DNA of 64,000 nt. Origin: Diplonema japonicum (Eukaryota; Euglenozoa; Diplonemea; Diplonemida; Diplonemidae). The DNA lies in NCBI GenBank assembly GCA_964019335.1, contig OZ025656.1, forward strand, positions 1-64,000, written 5' to 3'. The notes under the pieces were generated by a model. The model ran no database searches, had not been told where the DNA came from, and was given only the letters and a program-made list of their open reading frames with translations. This document shows, one piece after another, positions 1 to 9,770 of this stretch (position 1 is its first letter; each line of letters opens with the position of its first letter). Made by a program: the position numbers and the translations under genes.

Positions 1-624
1 GGTTTGCGGGTTTGCGGGTTTGCGGGTTTGCGGGTTTGCGGGTTGCGGGTTTGCGGGTTTGCGGGTTTGCGGGTTTGCGGGTTTGCGGGTTTGCGGTTTG
101 CGGGTTTGCGGTTTGCGGGTTTGCGGGTTTGCGGGTTTGCGGGTTTGCGGGTTTGCGGGTTTGCGGGTTTGCGGGTTTGCGGGTTTGCGGGTTTGCGGGT
201 TTGCGGGTTTGCGGGTTTGCGGGTTTGCGGGTTTGCGGGTTTGCGGTTTGCGGGTTTGCGGTTTGCGGGTTTGCGGGTTTGCGGGTTTGCGGTTTGCGGG
301 TTTGCGGGTTTGCGGGTTTGCGGGTTTGCGGGTTTGCGGGTTTGCGGGTTTGCGGGTTTGCGGTGTTTGCGGGTTTGCGGGTTTGCGGGTTTGCGGGTTT
401 GCGGGTTTGCGGGTTTGCGGGTTTGCGGGTTTGCGGGTTTGCGGGTTTGCGGGTTTGCGGGTTTGCGGGTTTGCGGGTTTGCGGGTTTGCGGGTTTGCGG
501 GTTTGCGGGTTTGCGGGTTTGCGGGTTTGCGGGTTTGCGGGTTTGCGGGTTTGCGGGTTTGCGGGTTTGCGGGTTTGCGGGTTTGCGGGTTTGCGGGTTT
601 GCGGGTTTGCGGGTTTGCGGGTTT
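1..624. repeat. (GGGTTTGC)n satellite array
   Basis: About 75 head-to-tail copies of an 8-nt unit, GGGTTTGC on the plus strand. A few units are shortened (GCGGTTT, near 95-115, 243-262 and 290) and one is GCGGTGTTT (near 361). The array is open in all three forward frames, which produces spurious cysteine/glycine-rich ORFs of about 210 codons that I do not regard as genes. The G-triplets every 8 nt could form G-quadruplexes. It looks telomere-like, but the G-rich strand points into the window rather than out of its left edge, so it is not a left-end cap in ordinary orientation. A 4-unit block of the same repeat lies at 11043-11075, beyond the retroelement pair. Confidence 0.97.
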
Positions 625-628
625 TTTT

Positions 629-672
629 AAAAAGGGGGACTTGAGAAAATAAATAAAAAGGGGGACTTGAGA
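629..672. repeat. 26-nt direct repeat at the retroelement 3' edge
   Basis: The 18-nt string AAAAAGGGGGACTTGAGA occurs at 629-646 and again at 655-672 (period 26 nt). It lies between the satellite and the long T run that marks the element's poly(A) on the minus strand. Seven Ts at 622-628 (A7 on the element strand) form the actual contact with the satellite. It may be a tandemly repeated 3' tail of the element or short non-templated sequence added at insertion. Confidence 0.8.
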
Positions 673-675
673 ATG

Positions 676-694
676 TTTTTTTTTTTTTTTTTTT
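676..694 (-). other. Poly(A) run of the full-length retroelement
   Basis: Nineteen consecutive Ts on the plus strand, i.e. A19 on the element strand, downstream of the ORF and 3' UTR. This fits reverse transcription from a polyadenylated mRNA. It is not strictly terminal, because the 26-nt direct repeat lies between it and the satellite. Confidence 0.7.
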
Positions 695-1355
695 CTTCAA
701 AAGACACACAAGGCACGATAAATCTTAAGAGAAAATAAAAATATTCCAAAACAGACAATCAAGTTCCAACCTGGGAGGAAGGCATGGGTTTCTCTTTTTC
801 TTTATGGGAGGGAGAGGGGAAGAAGAAGAAGCAACTCCAAATGATAAAAATTCAAAAATAAAAATCTCAAAAAAGGCTTAAAAGAAGAAGAGGCAAATTC
901 AAAAACATACTAGGGAGGAATGAGTGGGGCAGGGGGTAAAATTTAGGAGGGGGAAAGAGGGAGAATCAAAAAAGGGGAAAGGGGCAGAGTGGCCAATGTC
1001 CATGCGAAAAAGCATAGAGCGGGGGAAGAAGAAAATCAAAAACAGGAAAAACACATCACCACAAAAGAAAAAAGAAAAAAAAAAAAAAAACGTCGACCGA
1101 GATGGTTCCACTTCAAAAAGAAAAAGAAAAAGAAAAACAGAAAAATAAAAAAAAAAAAAAAAAAAGGAAAAACAAAAAGAAAAAAAAAAAAAGGAAAAAA
1201 AAAAAAAAAATCTAAGTGGTTCTATCTAGCCTGGCCGTTGTAGCACCTGTTCCCTATTCTTTTATTTTTCCCTTTTTTTTTTTTCTCAGAAAAAAAAAAA
1301 AAAGTTTCACATCTTCCTATGGCGGGGGAGAACAGCCCCCCACACCCCCGCTGGC
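695..1355 (-). other. Retroelement 3' UTR with homopurine/homopyrimidine tracts
   Basis: No credible coding. Very A-rich on the plus strand (hence T-rich in the RNA-sense strand), with long A runs and AAAAAG clusters at 1064-1210. The same block recurs in the second copy at about 9961-10480 with only a few substitutions and homopolymer-length changes, so the two copies diverged recently. A tag such as CTAAGTGGTTCTATCTAGCC at 1213-1232 can be used to align the copies. Confidence 0.75.
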
Positions 1356-4300
1356 CTATCTGGCCAGCGAGCCTTTGGACCTCTTCTTGTGGGGTATGGG
1401 CCCCACCCGTGCCCTCCCCGACTCGAGCTGCAGCCAAGCCACCGCACTGTTCACCGGGGCCCAGTTCTCCTTGTTGCGCACCTTGACCGCGTCCCGCACC
1501 AGGTCGTCGCTCCCCAGCTCTTCCATCAACCTGTGCTCCGCCAAGAACTTGAACTGGGGCCCGGTCATCCCCTTGAGCTCACCCCTGCATATGTTGGCTT
1601 CGACCACGGTGCCATCCGCCCCCGTACCCTTCAGATAGATGTAGCCACCCTCCACACAATCCGAGTCAGTACTGGCCGATCGGGCCCGGGCCCGCTTCTT
1701 GTCCTTCTTGCTCCACTTCAGCTCTTCCAGGGTGGGGAGGTCCGTGGCAACCACCTCAGGCCGCCTCTCCCTGTCTTCCTCCTTCTTCCGGGCCAACAGC
1801 CCAAGGTACCTCTCAAAGGAGACGTCCTCGAACAACCCCGGGACCGTCACCACCGCTGACTGCAGGTCGACCTCTTCAACACCCATCTTCCGCAGATGGT
1901 CCTGGACAGTGCGCCTCGTCTCCTTCTCGCAGGGCCCCCTCCCCTCGTAGACGTCGAGGGTGACCTTCCTTCCATCCCTCACCCACGCCTTCACTTTGAT
2001 CAGGTCCTTGACCTTTCCCACTGGGGCCCTTATCCTTGCGTCGCACCTCTCCAAGAACTCACGTAGTGTCACCTTGGTAGCGCCGGCTCCCGCCGCAATG
2101 CCCACTACCCCTTCCTTCCCCGGTGTCGGGTGGTGTCTGCACCCCCGGGTCTGCAACTTGACCACCCCCCATGCCGTTTCCAGAGTCCCCTTGAGCACGC
2201 CACCCTTGAAACGAACAGGTTGCACCGCCGAACACCCACACGCGTACGTGATCTGGAAATCCTGGACCGTCCTCGGGAACTCGAACTCGCGGTATGTTTC
2301 CGACTTCTGCACCTCACAACCCACAATGCGGCTGCGGCGCTCTCCGTCCGACCCACCTTCCAAGCTTGCGAAGTACTGCTTTACCATCATGTATCCAAGT
2401 CCAGCGATACCAATCTGGCCAGCCATAGCCACCTCCAGTGGAACACCCAGCGACTCGGCCTTCGCAAGAAGCATCTCCTCAGTCCTCTCCCTTCCAGGGT
2501 CCGTTCCTTCTTCAAGGATGATCTCCACCCGGCCCTCGAACTGGATGATGAACTTGAGCAGTCGGTCCCCCGGCCTCGCCCTCAGTGGCACCATCGCTCT
2601 CGGAATTGGGATGCCCATCACCACATCAATCGGGTCAAGCTGAACGAAGTCTCCCCCTACTTCCACCTGCTGTTCCCTTTCCGGTGCCCCGACTCCCATC
2701 AGCTGATCTCCCTCCGGCGTCTGGATCCCACCCCTAGGTGTGTCAGGCCCCGACTGGCTGCCTCCGCTCGGTGCGTTCCCGCCCTCTTTGGTCCCTTCGG
2801 GGGCGTCATCCGCCTGCGGCTTCAGAGTCCTCCCACCGCCCTGTCTCTTCGCAGCTTGTTCCCTACAGAATTCGCTCACGGTCATCTTCCTCGTAGCAGT
2901 TGTCGCACTCTGGTCCCCCTTGTTCGAGTCCCTCTGGGCCTCCGTATCCCCCTTAGGACACTGGTCCAAGGTCTGGTTCACCGCAGCGTCAGTCGCCCCT
3001 TGTCTCTTCCCATCTTCCTGGGCCTTCGGGTCAAGCTCCCCTCCCTGCCCAGCCCTCTCGCTGGATCCTGTTCCGACCATCTCCGTGTCTTCTCCTCCCG
3101 GCGAGGCTGCTTCGAGTCCTGCTCCCGCTTTCCCTTGTGTTCCACCCTCCACCGGTTCCGCCTTTCGCTGCTGCTGCATTCGGGCGTCCAGGTCCTTCTT
3201 CGTCTGCTCCAGAAGGGCATCCAGCTGGTGGGCCACCGTGATTGGGGGTCCGCCTCCCTGTCCCTTCACTTCCCTCTCGGACGACTCCTCAGCTTCGGTG
3301 GTTTTTTCATTGCCGAAGGAGTCCTCTGTGAGGTCAGTGTTGGATTCAGTGTTGGGTTCGTTGTTCGCTTCCTCGTTGTCCTTTTTTTCCTCTTCGCCGT
3401 CCGGTACCGGGGGCCCTGGATCCAACTGTACAGGCCCTTTGACTAACAGCGCCCCTGCTATCGATCTCATCATGGCCGTTGACACCTCTTGGACCACACG
3501 CCTGTGTATCGAGACTCTGTCCCCGTGAGCCCGCGCAGCTATGCTCCTGGACAGTTTCTTCGTGAGGTAGACTGCTGCCTCCCCGAACCCCCCAAAGGTC
3601 TCCATCGCGAAAGGTACAAAGGCCACGCGTGTCTTGGCGAGCTCCGCCTCATACTTCTGGCGCTTGTAGTGTTCCGCCTTCGCCGCTGCGTATCCCGCAG
3701 TCTTCGCCGCCTGGTTGACACAAGACTCGTTCCTCGGGTGCACGATGACCACGTCCATAGCCATTGGGCGGGAACCCCCCACCCCACCTGGGAAGAACAC
3801 GTCCGCCGGGCGCTGGGACGACCCCGGGATCAGCCCCGTCTTCTCCATCGTTGCGCTCACCCCGGCCCACTGACAGTGTCTGTGGATGGTCTCCTTCACC
3901 CGGTCGTGCCTCGCAATCCTGGCGTTGCCGCATCCCTGGGCATGGTCACCCCATACGTCCATCCCCTCAGTCTTGCACCTCGGGTCGTGGCAGCTCTCAC
4001 CCTGCTTGTAGACCGGAGCCCCCAACCACCACTTGATCAGAGCCCCAAACTCGTTGTCCGACAGCTGGTTGTAGAAGTCAGGCGTCGCCGTCAACCACGC
4101 TCCCGCATAGTGCATTGACTCCGACATCAACCTCGCTCTCGAGCGTGCATCTGCTTTCGCCAAGAGGTCCTCCAGCGCCTTCTCATCAAGCACCCTAGAG
4201 AGCCACCTCTGGCTGCAGATGTGGGGGGCCTTGGCCACCATGTCGGGTGTAATCTGCATGCCGCCCTTCGTCCTGTTGAACCACTCGAGCCAGCTCCCCC

Positions 4301-7300
4301 ATACACCCCCTTCCAGCCCATGTTCGTATTTGGGATCCAGCTCCTTGCACAGCTTCATCGTCGACGCCCTCGAAGCCATGTTGGCCGCGCGCAGGTGCTC
4401 CTGGCAGCTCCTCATCCCAAGCCCACCGACTTTTACGGACAGTTTCGCCTGCTGCCATTCTTTCGACCCGTTCTCGAACTGCATGCCGCACACCTTCGAC
4501 ATCGTCTTCCGCACCATCTCGTCGAACCTGTGCATGACCCCTCCCACATGCGAGTCTGGGACCACTCTCATGTAAAACACCAGTTTGCTGTATGAGCTGC
4601 AATACCGGAGAAGTGTGTACCCTGTCTGCCTCCCCACCTTGGTCAGCATGTCGAAGTTCTCTTCCAGCGCGTCCAAGCGTTTGTTCAGAAAGGCTTGCGT
4701 GTACTCCGGCGATCCTATCGGCGCCCCCAGGAGCATGAAGTTCCTCTCTTTGTGGAAATTCTCTTCTGTCAGGCCATCGAAGCCTGTGTCCTCCACTGTC
4801 TGGGGGAGGTCGCCACTAACCCATATGAGCTCGCACTTCTGGGGTTTCACTTTCAGCCCTATCATTCCGCTCAGCTCACACAAGATGTTGTACGCCTTTC
4901 TCACTTCATCCACATTCCCCACAAGGACGCCATCGTCCAGGTAGAACTGGAGGATGTCCAGGTTGCAGTCTTCACTTATCTTGTTCACCAGGGGTTGGAT
5001 GGCCAGAGAGAACAGCAGCGGTCCCATCGGGTCCCCCTGTTGCACCCCTTCCTGGGACTTAATCACCTTTCCGTTGTAGTATAATTGGGAGGGCACCCTG
5101 TAGCACCAATCGGCCCACGCATACAGCCCCGACGCTTGCTCATAGGCCTGTGAGCACAGCTGCCTCCGACAAACACTGTTGAAGGCGTTGGCGTAGTCGA
5201 TCTTGAGGATCACCTTGTTTTCCTGCTTGTTGCCCCGTTCCCTGTCCACATACTGCCTGATGGTGTGTATAGCCGCCTCCATTCCAGCAGGGACCGATAC
5301 CCCCACCTGGCCGCCTTTCTTCAGGTACGAAGAGGCCACTTCCGGAGCGATCTTCTTCACAAGGGATTTCCCCACCAGCCGACGCAGCACATCCCCAACG
5401 GCTATGGGCCGCACGTCCCTGTCGTTCTTCTTGAGGGCCACAAGGTTCGCCCCTGCCATCAGCGGAGCCATCTCCCTAGGGGCCGTGCCTCTAGCTAATG
5501 CGTTGACTGCCCTCGTCACCGACATCAAACAGCCTTGAGACTCAAAAGCTCCGTCCACCGCGTCCTTGATGTGCTGGGCTCTCAGACCAGTCGGTCCCGC
5601 AGCAGTCCCCCTCGGGAAGTCCCTGATTGCGTCCAGCACTTCTTCTGGCAAGACTTCTACCGCTTCCTTCGTCTTCGCCGGGTTGTCCCATTGGGGGTGT
5701 AGTGGCTCTGGATGTTTGCTCTGCAGCGCTCTCCAGCAATCCTCATTGTCTTCTGCCAGCCCCTGGGCTACAAGCGCCGCGTTTCCTGCCGAGAACCTCC
5801 CTTTGCTGCACAGTTCCGTGGCCCTGGCGACCTTAGAGACCTCGTCGTTCTTAGGTTCCCCCTTCTCACCTGATTCCAGCTTATTCCAGAGGGCCATGTA
5901 ATTTCCCTTCTCCCACTCCTCCAATCTGGCCTGGACACTCAGCTCCGTCTCCTTGTCCCGCTTCTTCCCTCCCCTCTTCTTCCACAGGCAGGCTTTGGGG
6001 AGCATCGCCACCAGCAGCCAAGCCTCTTCTGTGTTGTCCTTCACCGCTCGGCCCAGAGTGTGCTTAAGGGTAAGCCCCCACAGTCTTTGAAGGCTCGTCG
6101 GGATCGACCCCATGGTCGTGACGTTCATGGCGGCTATGGTTTCCAGGCTGGGTAACTCGGTCCTCGTCGGGGCCGGCGGGGGGGTCGTGTATTCCCCTTC
6201 CCTTCGCACCGCCTTTTTGCACTCGTCGTGGCACCCCTGACCCTTCCACACACAGCCCCTGCACACCAGGCACCTCTCGAGGTCCAGTCTCCTCAGAACG
6301 CTCTCCGGGATCTCATCACTCTCCAGGTGCCCATCCAGGTGACACTTCCATACCCTTGTCGAGTTGAACGGGGTCGTGCTTTTGCACTTCGACCTAGCGC
6401 AGTTCGCCACCGGACAGTACAGGAATTGCTGGTTCCTTGCCCCCATCTGGTCCAACACCCCTGCCTTCCCGTATCCAGGGATCGCACGGTCTATTATGTC
6501 CCACTCCCCGATGTCCTCACCCGGGGCCTCGGAGGGTTGCTTACCTGCCTTTTGTAGAGCTACCGATTGGGACTCATCAAGGAGCATCATCATCGACTCC
6601 TCCTCTCCGACTGCATACTCGTAGTGGTTGCCGTTGTACGCCAGCACCACCACCTTCTCGTGGTCGGAGTTGTACTCCCCTATCATCAGGACTGGGTTGT
6701 TCCCCCCAGCAACCACGAGTATCGTGCGGCCAAACGCTTGTGCTGCGGCTGCCAGGCACAAGTGGTCTCCCCACGTCGCTGCTGTGCCCATCCCTTCCAA
6801 GTACCGGTCCCAACCCTCACTGCAAAACGGGGCATAGTGCTCCTCCCGGTGTTTCATCCATTCTACAACCTCGCTCCTGATGTGGGTGTGGTCGCCGTAG
6901 GCTTCCCCGAGCGAACCGGCCAGGGCGTGGAACATGCAGTTCCCGTCCTTCTCCGTCGATCTCCTCGTCAGCTTGAAGCTCTTCATGATCTCGTCCACTG
7001 ACTTGCCGGCCCTGGGTTGTTTGTCGGGGTTCCACAGATTCCGCTGCCTGTGTAGTGCACAGTGCGTCTGGTTCGACGAGCACGCCGCAGCACACGTTCC
7101 ACAGAGGTTCACCTTCATGCTCCTCGCCTGCTCTTGTTTCACAAAATGATGGTGGACCGCATTGAGGTGTTTAACTAGACAGCTTGCCACACTGGTGCGG
7201 AAAGAGCAGTCTTCCATCCGGCATTGATGTTTGTCTGATCCTTCTTTTTCCCCCTCCTTCTGCGCCTCCATGTGCTCATCATCCAAATCCATGGGGGGAG

Positions 7301-9770
7301 GGTCACCACCTCCTTGCAACGCGTCCCCTGCCAGCGTCAAGTCCGCAAAGGGGTCCAGGTGTTCGGCCTGAAAGAGCTTATCCTCCGTCTCGGCTCGTTC
7401 CTTCGCCGCTTGCTTGGCGTCTTCCTTCTTTTTTCTGCGTCTTGAGCTTCTAGGCGGGCCCAAGTACACCGGCAGGTAGTGACCTCTCGATCCGCGTCTT
7501 GTCTTCCTCAGCTTTACCGGTCCGAATCTCTGGGTCGGGTCAGCACCAGCTTTCCACACCATCACTTCCGACATGGCCCAGAGCGACATCAGCCCCCCTA
7601 TCCAAACTGAAGTGCTTCCCACCAGAGTGCCCCCTACTGCTAGCCAAGCGAGCTCCCCGGCGGACCATTCATCCCCTCGGGGCCCCACCTGTACCCTTGA
7701 CCTGCGGGTGGTCCTCCTGTCGCTCCCCGGCCTCTTCCACAACACTGCCGCATGCAGGAAGGAGGGGGCCATCCCGATGCCCGCCCCCAGCACCTGCCTC
7801 ACCCCTGGGATCAGCAAGAGGGAGACCAGGGCGACCCAGGCCCACACCCCCAGGTGCTCCCATCTCACCCCTTCCTTGCTGTGTCCCGTCCGTCTGCGGT
7901 GCCTCCTTGTGCCGGTTGCAGCCCCAGGTGCCGGGATTCTGGGTGCCAGGGGTTGGGCTCCAGGCGTTCCCACCTCGGTCCGCTTCAGCCCCATTGCAGG
8001 GTCATCTGGCTTCTGTTCCAGGGCGGCCTCGTGTTCCTCTCTGCGGGCCCTCCTCCTCCCTTCTTTCCTCGCACGACGGTGCCTTTTCTTCTCCTGTCTG
8101 GCAGCCTCCCTCGCCCCCTCCCTCGCCTTGGTCCTCTTCTCCCGACGCCTCTGAAGGGCCGTTTCGCTCCTGTGCCTCCTCCTGTTCTTCTTCCGCTTGG
8201 GCGCTGGCTTAGGTTCCCTGCCACCCATGGCAATCCAGGGGGCTCTTTTCTGTCTTCTCACAAGGGTGTGCAGTGGTGCTCTCACGTCGCTCGCAGCCTC
8301 CGCCCCAACCACACCTAGGCGGGCGGTGGGGGTGGGTGCTGGGTCCCCCTGGTTGTTTGAAAAGAAAAAAGGTTCCTCCTTGTTTGTTTTTTTTTTTTCT
8401 TTCCCTTCCACCCTCAAAAAAAGCCCCCGGCCCTTGGGGACCAGGGTGTACACCTCCGTAGAGGGTCCAGAAAAAATGGGGGGCAGAGAGGGAGGGGCAC
8501 TACCTTCTCTCGGGCGTGCTGTCTCTCCCTCTGCCTTTTTTTCCTCCGAAGAGGGTCTGTTTTTTACCTCCGTGGAGGGTTCCTCTGGAGAGGGCTCTAA
8601 AAATGAAAAAGGGGGGGACAAATGGGGGGGAGGAGCACCACCCTCTCTCGGGAGTGCCACCTCTTCCCCTTTCTCTCTATTTTCCTCCGAAGAGGGTCTG
8701 TTTTCCTCCGAAGAGGGTTCTAAAAAAAAAAGGGGGGCGGGTGGGGCACTATCCTCTCTTGGGAGTGCCACCCCCCCTTGCCCACAAAAAAGGGGATCTA
8801 AAAAAGGGGGTTCGTCTGTTAACCCAGGGGATGGGTCTTCCTGGGGTGTGCGGGTGAGCTTGGGGCCTACCGCACGCAGGGTGATCGACACCCTGACACC
8901 AGTGGACATCCCGGACGGGATGTGGTGCGTCCACTGGTGTCTCGCTTCACCTTCCAACAATGCCCATGAGAAGGGGGGCACCAGGTATTTCGCCACCCTG
9001 TCCCCCCTCCTCATGACCATTGTGGTCTCGGCTCCGTACGAGAGGACTAGGACAATCGGTCCCAGCCTCGCGTCGTCCTTGTGGGCGGCAATCCCACAAC
9101 CAGACTTGTACTTGTTGACAAGTACCTGGTTGGGGACCACCTCGAGCCCTGCGGCGGCGGCCACCTCCCTCACCCACCCCTCCGCCCCCCCTGGGATCCC
9201 CGTGGTGGGGCGCACCTTGGCGTTCGTCCCCTCCCACCGGTACCCGTATTGGAGGGTCTCCCTCCCTGAGTTCCCAGACAGGGCCTCCCACTTTCCTGAA
9301 AGCAGGGCTTTCGGGAAGGCAGGGGCCGGGCCCGTCCTCAACCCGGGAGGGTGTTCACCATACACCAGTACCCACCCCTTTTTTTCTCCCTCTTTTCTTC
9401 CCTCTTCAACAATAGCAGGGTCGGCTGCAGGGGTCGTGGTCGCGGCGGTCGTGGCTGCGGCAGGGGCGGCTGCGGCGGTCTCAGTTGCGGCGATTAGGGC
9501 GGCAGGGTCGGCTGCGGCGTTCAGGGTGGCTGGGGCGGCCGTGGTTGTAGCAGCGGCGGTCAAAACCGCGGTCTCTGTGCCCAACCAGATTGCCTGGTTT
9601 TTATGTTTTTTATTATTTTTGACGACATCTAGAGGGGATCTAAGGGGAGGGGAGGGGTCATACTGCCCGGCCAGATTTCGGTCTGGTCGGGTGGTCGGCT
9701 TGGTCGGCGTCTCTCGTAGGCGTTCCTCCTGCGGGCGGCGGTCTCCGACGACGTTTCGTCTAGGGTCCAT
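1356..9770 (-). CDS. Retrotransposon polyprotein: AlkB-like dioxygenase, OTU protease, reverse transcriptase, restriction-like endonuclease
   Basis: About 2,804 residues. The frame stays open upstream through the SL to 9956; I chose the ATG at 9770 because the upstream part merely translates the SL and leader and is preceded by A21. Domains in order: an Ala/Thr/Pro-rich N terminus; an AlkB-like 2OG-Fe(II) dioxygenase at about 125-300 (H230-x-D232, distal His near 282 in QWTHH, then RVSITLR); a charged linker; two hydrophobic stretches near 640-678 and 707-740; a C2H2 finger near 848-872; an OTU protease at about 925-1053 (DGNC, then NGNHYEY); Cys/His clusters near 1115-1180; reverse transcriptase with KIDYANAFNS near 1522, GVQQGDPMGPLLF and YLDD at 1610-1613; an RLE with a CHDPRC...H...C knuckle near 1924 and RPAD...MDVVIV near 1986-2005; and a C-terminal extension of about 780 residues of unknown role with CGC/CRHH motifs. 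All catalytic signatures look intact. I infer that the OTU domain processes the polyprotein or deubiquitinates; the AlkB role is unknown. Confidence 0.9.
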   Translation of the reverse strand: MDPRRNVVGDRRPQEERLRETPTKPTTRPDRNLAGQYDPSPPLRSPLDVVKNNKKHKNQAIWLGTETAVLTAAATTTAAPATLNAAADPAALIAATETAAAAPAAATTAATTTPAADPAIVEEGRKEGEKKGWVLVYGEHPPGLRTGPAPAFPKALLSGKWEALSGNSGRETLQYGYRWEGTNAKVRPTTGIPGGAEGWVREVAAAAGLEVVPNQVLVNKYKSGCGIAAHKDDARLGPIVLVLSYGAETTMVMRRGDRVAKYLVPPFSWALLEGEARHQWTHHIPSGMSTGVRVSITLRAVGPKLTRTPQEDPSPGLTDEPPFLDPLFCGQGGVALPREDSAPPAPLFFLEPSSEENRPSSEENREKGEEVALPREGGAPPPHLSPPFSFLEPSPEEPSTEVKNRPSSEEKKAEGETARPREGSAPPSLPPIFSGPSTEVYTLVPKGRGLFLRVEGKEKKKTNKEEPFFFSNNQGDPAPTPTARLGVVGAEAASDVRAPLHTLVRRQKRAPWIAMGGREPKPAPKRKKNRRRHRSETALQRRREKRTKAREGAREAARQEKKRHRRARKEGRRRARREEHEAALEQKPDDPAMGLKRTEVGTPGAQPLAPRIPAPGAATGTRRHRRRTGHSKEGVRWEHLGVWAWVALVSLLLIPGVRQVLGAGIGMAPSFLHAAVLWKRPGSDRRTTRRSRVQVGPRGDEWSAGELAWLAVGGTLVGSTSVWIGGLMSLWAMSEVMVWKAGADPTQRFGPVKLRKTRRGSRGHYLPVYLGPPRSSRRRKKKEDAKQAAKERAETEDKLFQAEHLDPFADLTLAGDALQGGGDPPPMDLDDEHMEAQKEGEKEGSDKHQCRMEDCSFRTSVASCLVKHLNAVHHHFVKQEQARSMKVNLCGTCAAACSSNQTHCALHRQRNLWNPDKQPRAGKSVDEIMKSFKLTRRSTEKDGNCMFHALAGSLGEAYGDHTHIRSEVVEWMKHREEHYAPFCSEGWDRYLEGMGTAATWGDHLCLAAAAQAFGRTILVVAGGNNPVLMIGEYNSDHEKVVVLAYNGNHYEYAVGEEESMMMLLDESQSVALQKAGKQPSEAPGEDIGEWDIIDRAIPGYGKAGVLDQMGARNQQFLYCPVANCARSKCKSTTPFNSTRVWKCHLDGHLESDEIPESVLRRLDLERCLVCRGCVWKGQGCHDECKKAVRREGEYTTPPPAPTRTELPSLETIAAMNVTTMGSIPTSLQRLWGLTLKHTLGRAVKDNTEEAWLLVAMLPKACLWKKRGGKKRDKETELSVQARLEEWEKGNYMALWNKLESGEKGEPKNDEVSKVARATELCSKGRFSAGNAALVAQGLAEDNEDCWRALQSKHPEPLHPQWDNPAKTKEAVEVLPEEVLDAIRDFPRGTAAGPTGLRAQHIKDAVDGAFESQGCLMSVTRAVNALARGTAPREMAPLMAGANLVALKKNDRDVRPIAVGDVLRRLVGKSLVKKIAPEVASSYLKKGGQVGVSVPAGMEAAIHTIRQYVDRERGNKQENKVILKIDYANAFNSVCRRQLCSQAYEQASGLYAWADWCYRVPSQLYYNGKVIKSQEGVQQGDPMGPLLFSLAIQPLVNKISEDCNLDILQFYLDDGVLVGNVDEVRKAYNILCELSGMIGLKVKPQKCELIWVSGDLPQTVEDTGFDGLTEENFHKERNFMLLGAPIGSPEYTQAFLNKRLDALEENFDMLTKVGRQTGYTLLRYCSSYSKLVFYMRVVPDSHVGGVMHRFDEMVRKTMSKVCGMQFENGSKEWQQAKLSVKVGGLGMRSCQEHLRAANMASRASTMKLCKELDPKYEHGLEGGVWGSWLEWFNRTKGGMQITPDMVAKAPHICSQRWLSRVLDEKALEDLLAKADARSRARLMSESMHYAGAWLTATPDFYNQLSDNEFGALIKWWLGAPVYKQGESCHDPRCKTEGMDVWGDHAQGCGNARIARHDRVKETIHRHCQWAGVSATMEKTGLIPGSSQRPADVFFPGGVGGSRPMAMDVVIVHPRNESCVNQAAKTAGYAAAKAEHYKRQKYEAELAKTRVAFVPFAMETFGGFGEAAVYLTKKLSRSIAARAHGDRVSIHRRVVQEVSTAMMRSIAGALLVKGPVQLDPGPPVPDGEEEKKDNEEANNEPNTESNTDLTEDSFGNEKTTEAEESSEREVKGQGGGPPITVAHQLDALLEQTKKDLDARMQQQRKAEPVEGGTQGKAGAGLEAASPGGEDTEMVGTGSSERAGQGGELDPKAQEDGKRQGATDAAVNQTLDQCPKGDTEAQRDSNKGDQSATTATRKMTVSEFCREQAAKRQGGGRTLKPQADDAPEGTKEGGNAPSGGSQSGPDTPRGGIQTPEGDQLMGVGAPEREQQVEVGGDFVQLDPIDVVMGIPIPRAMVPLRARPGDRLLKFIIQFEGRVEIILEEGTDPGRERTEEMLLAKAESLGVPLEVAMAGQIGIAGLGYMMVKQYFASLEGGSDGERRSRIVGCEVQKSETYREFEFPRTVQDFQITYACGCSAVQPVRFKGGVLKGTLETAWGVVKLQTRGCRHHPTPGKEGVVGIAAGAGATKVTLREFLERCDARIRAPVGKVKDLIKVKAWVRDGRKVTLDVYEGRGPCEKETRRTVQDHLRKMGVEEVDLQSAVVTVPGLFEDVSFERYLGLLARKKEEDRERRPEVVATDLPTLEELKWSKKDKKRARARSASTDSDCVEGGYIYLKGTGADGTVVEANICRGELKGMTGPQFKFLAEHRLMEELGSDDLVRDAVKVRNKENWAPVNSAVAWLQLESGRARVGPIPHKKRSKGSLAR

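Noticed and set aside
1-624. Left telomere
   Set aside because: The G-rich strand has the opposite polarity to a left chromosome end, and the same repeat continues beyond the retroelements.
4-652. Three overlapping ORFs of about 210 codons with RVCGFAGL repeats
   Set aside because: Pure translation of the 8-nt satellite in three frames; no start context or family resemblance.
1064-1243. Lysine-rich plus-strand ORFs in the retroelement 3' UTR
   Set aside because: Translation of A-rich tracts; repeated in the second copy with indels that do not preserve frame.
2130-3446. 438-codon plus-strand ORF
   Set aside because: Antisense to the C-terminal part of the polyprotein; no recognisable domain.
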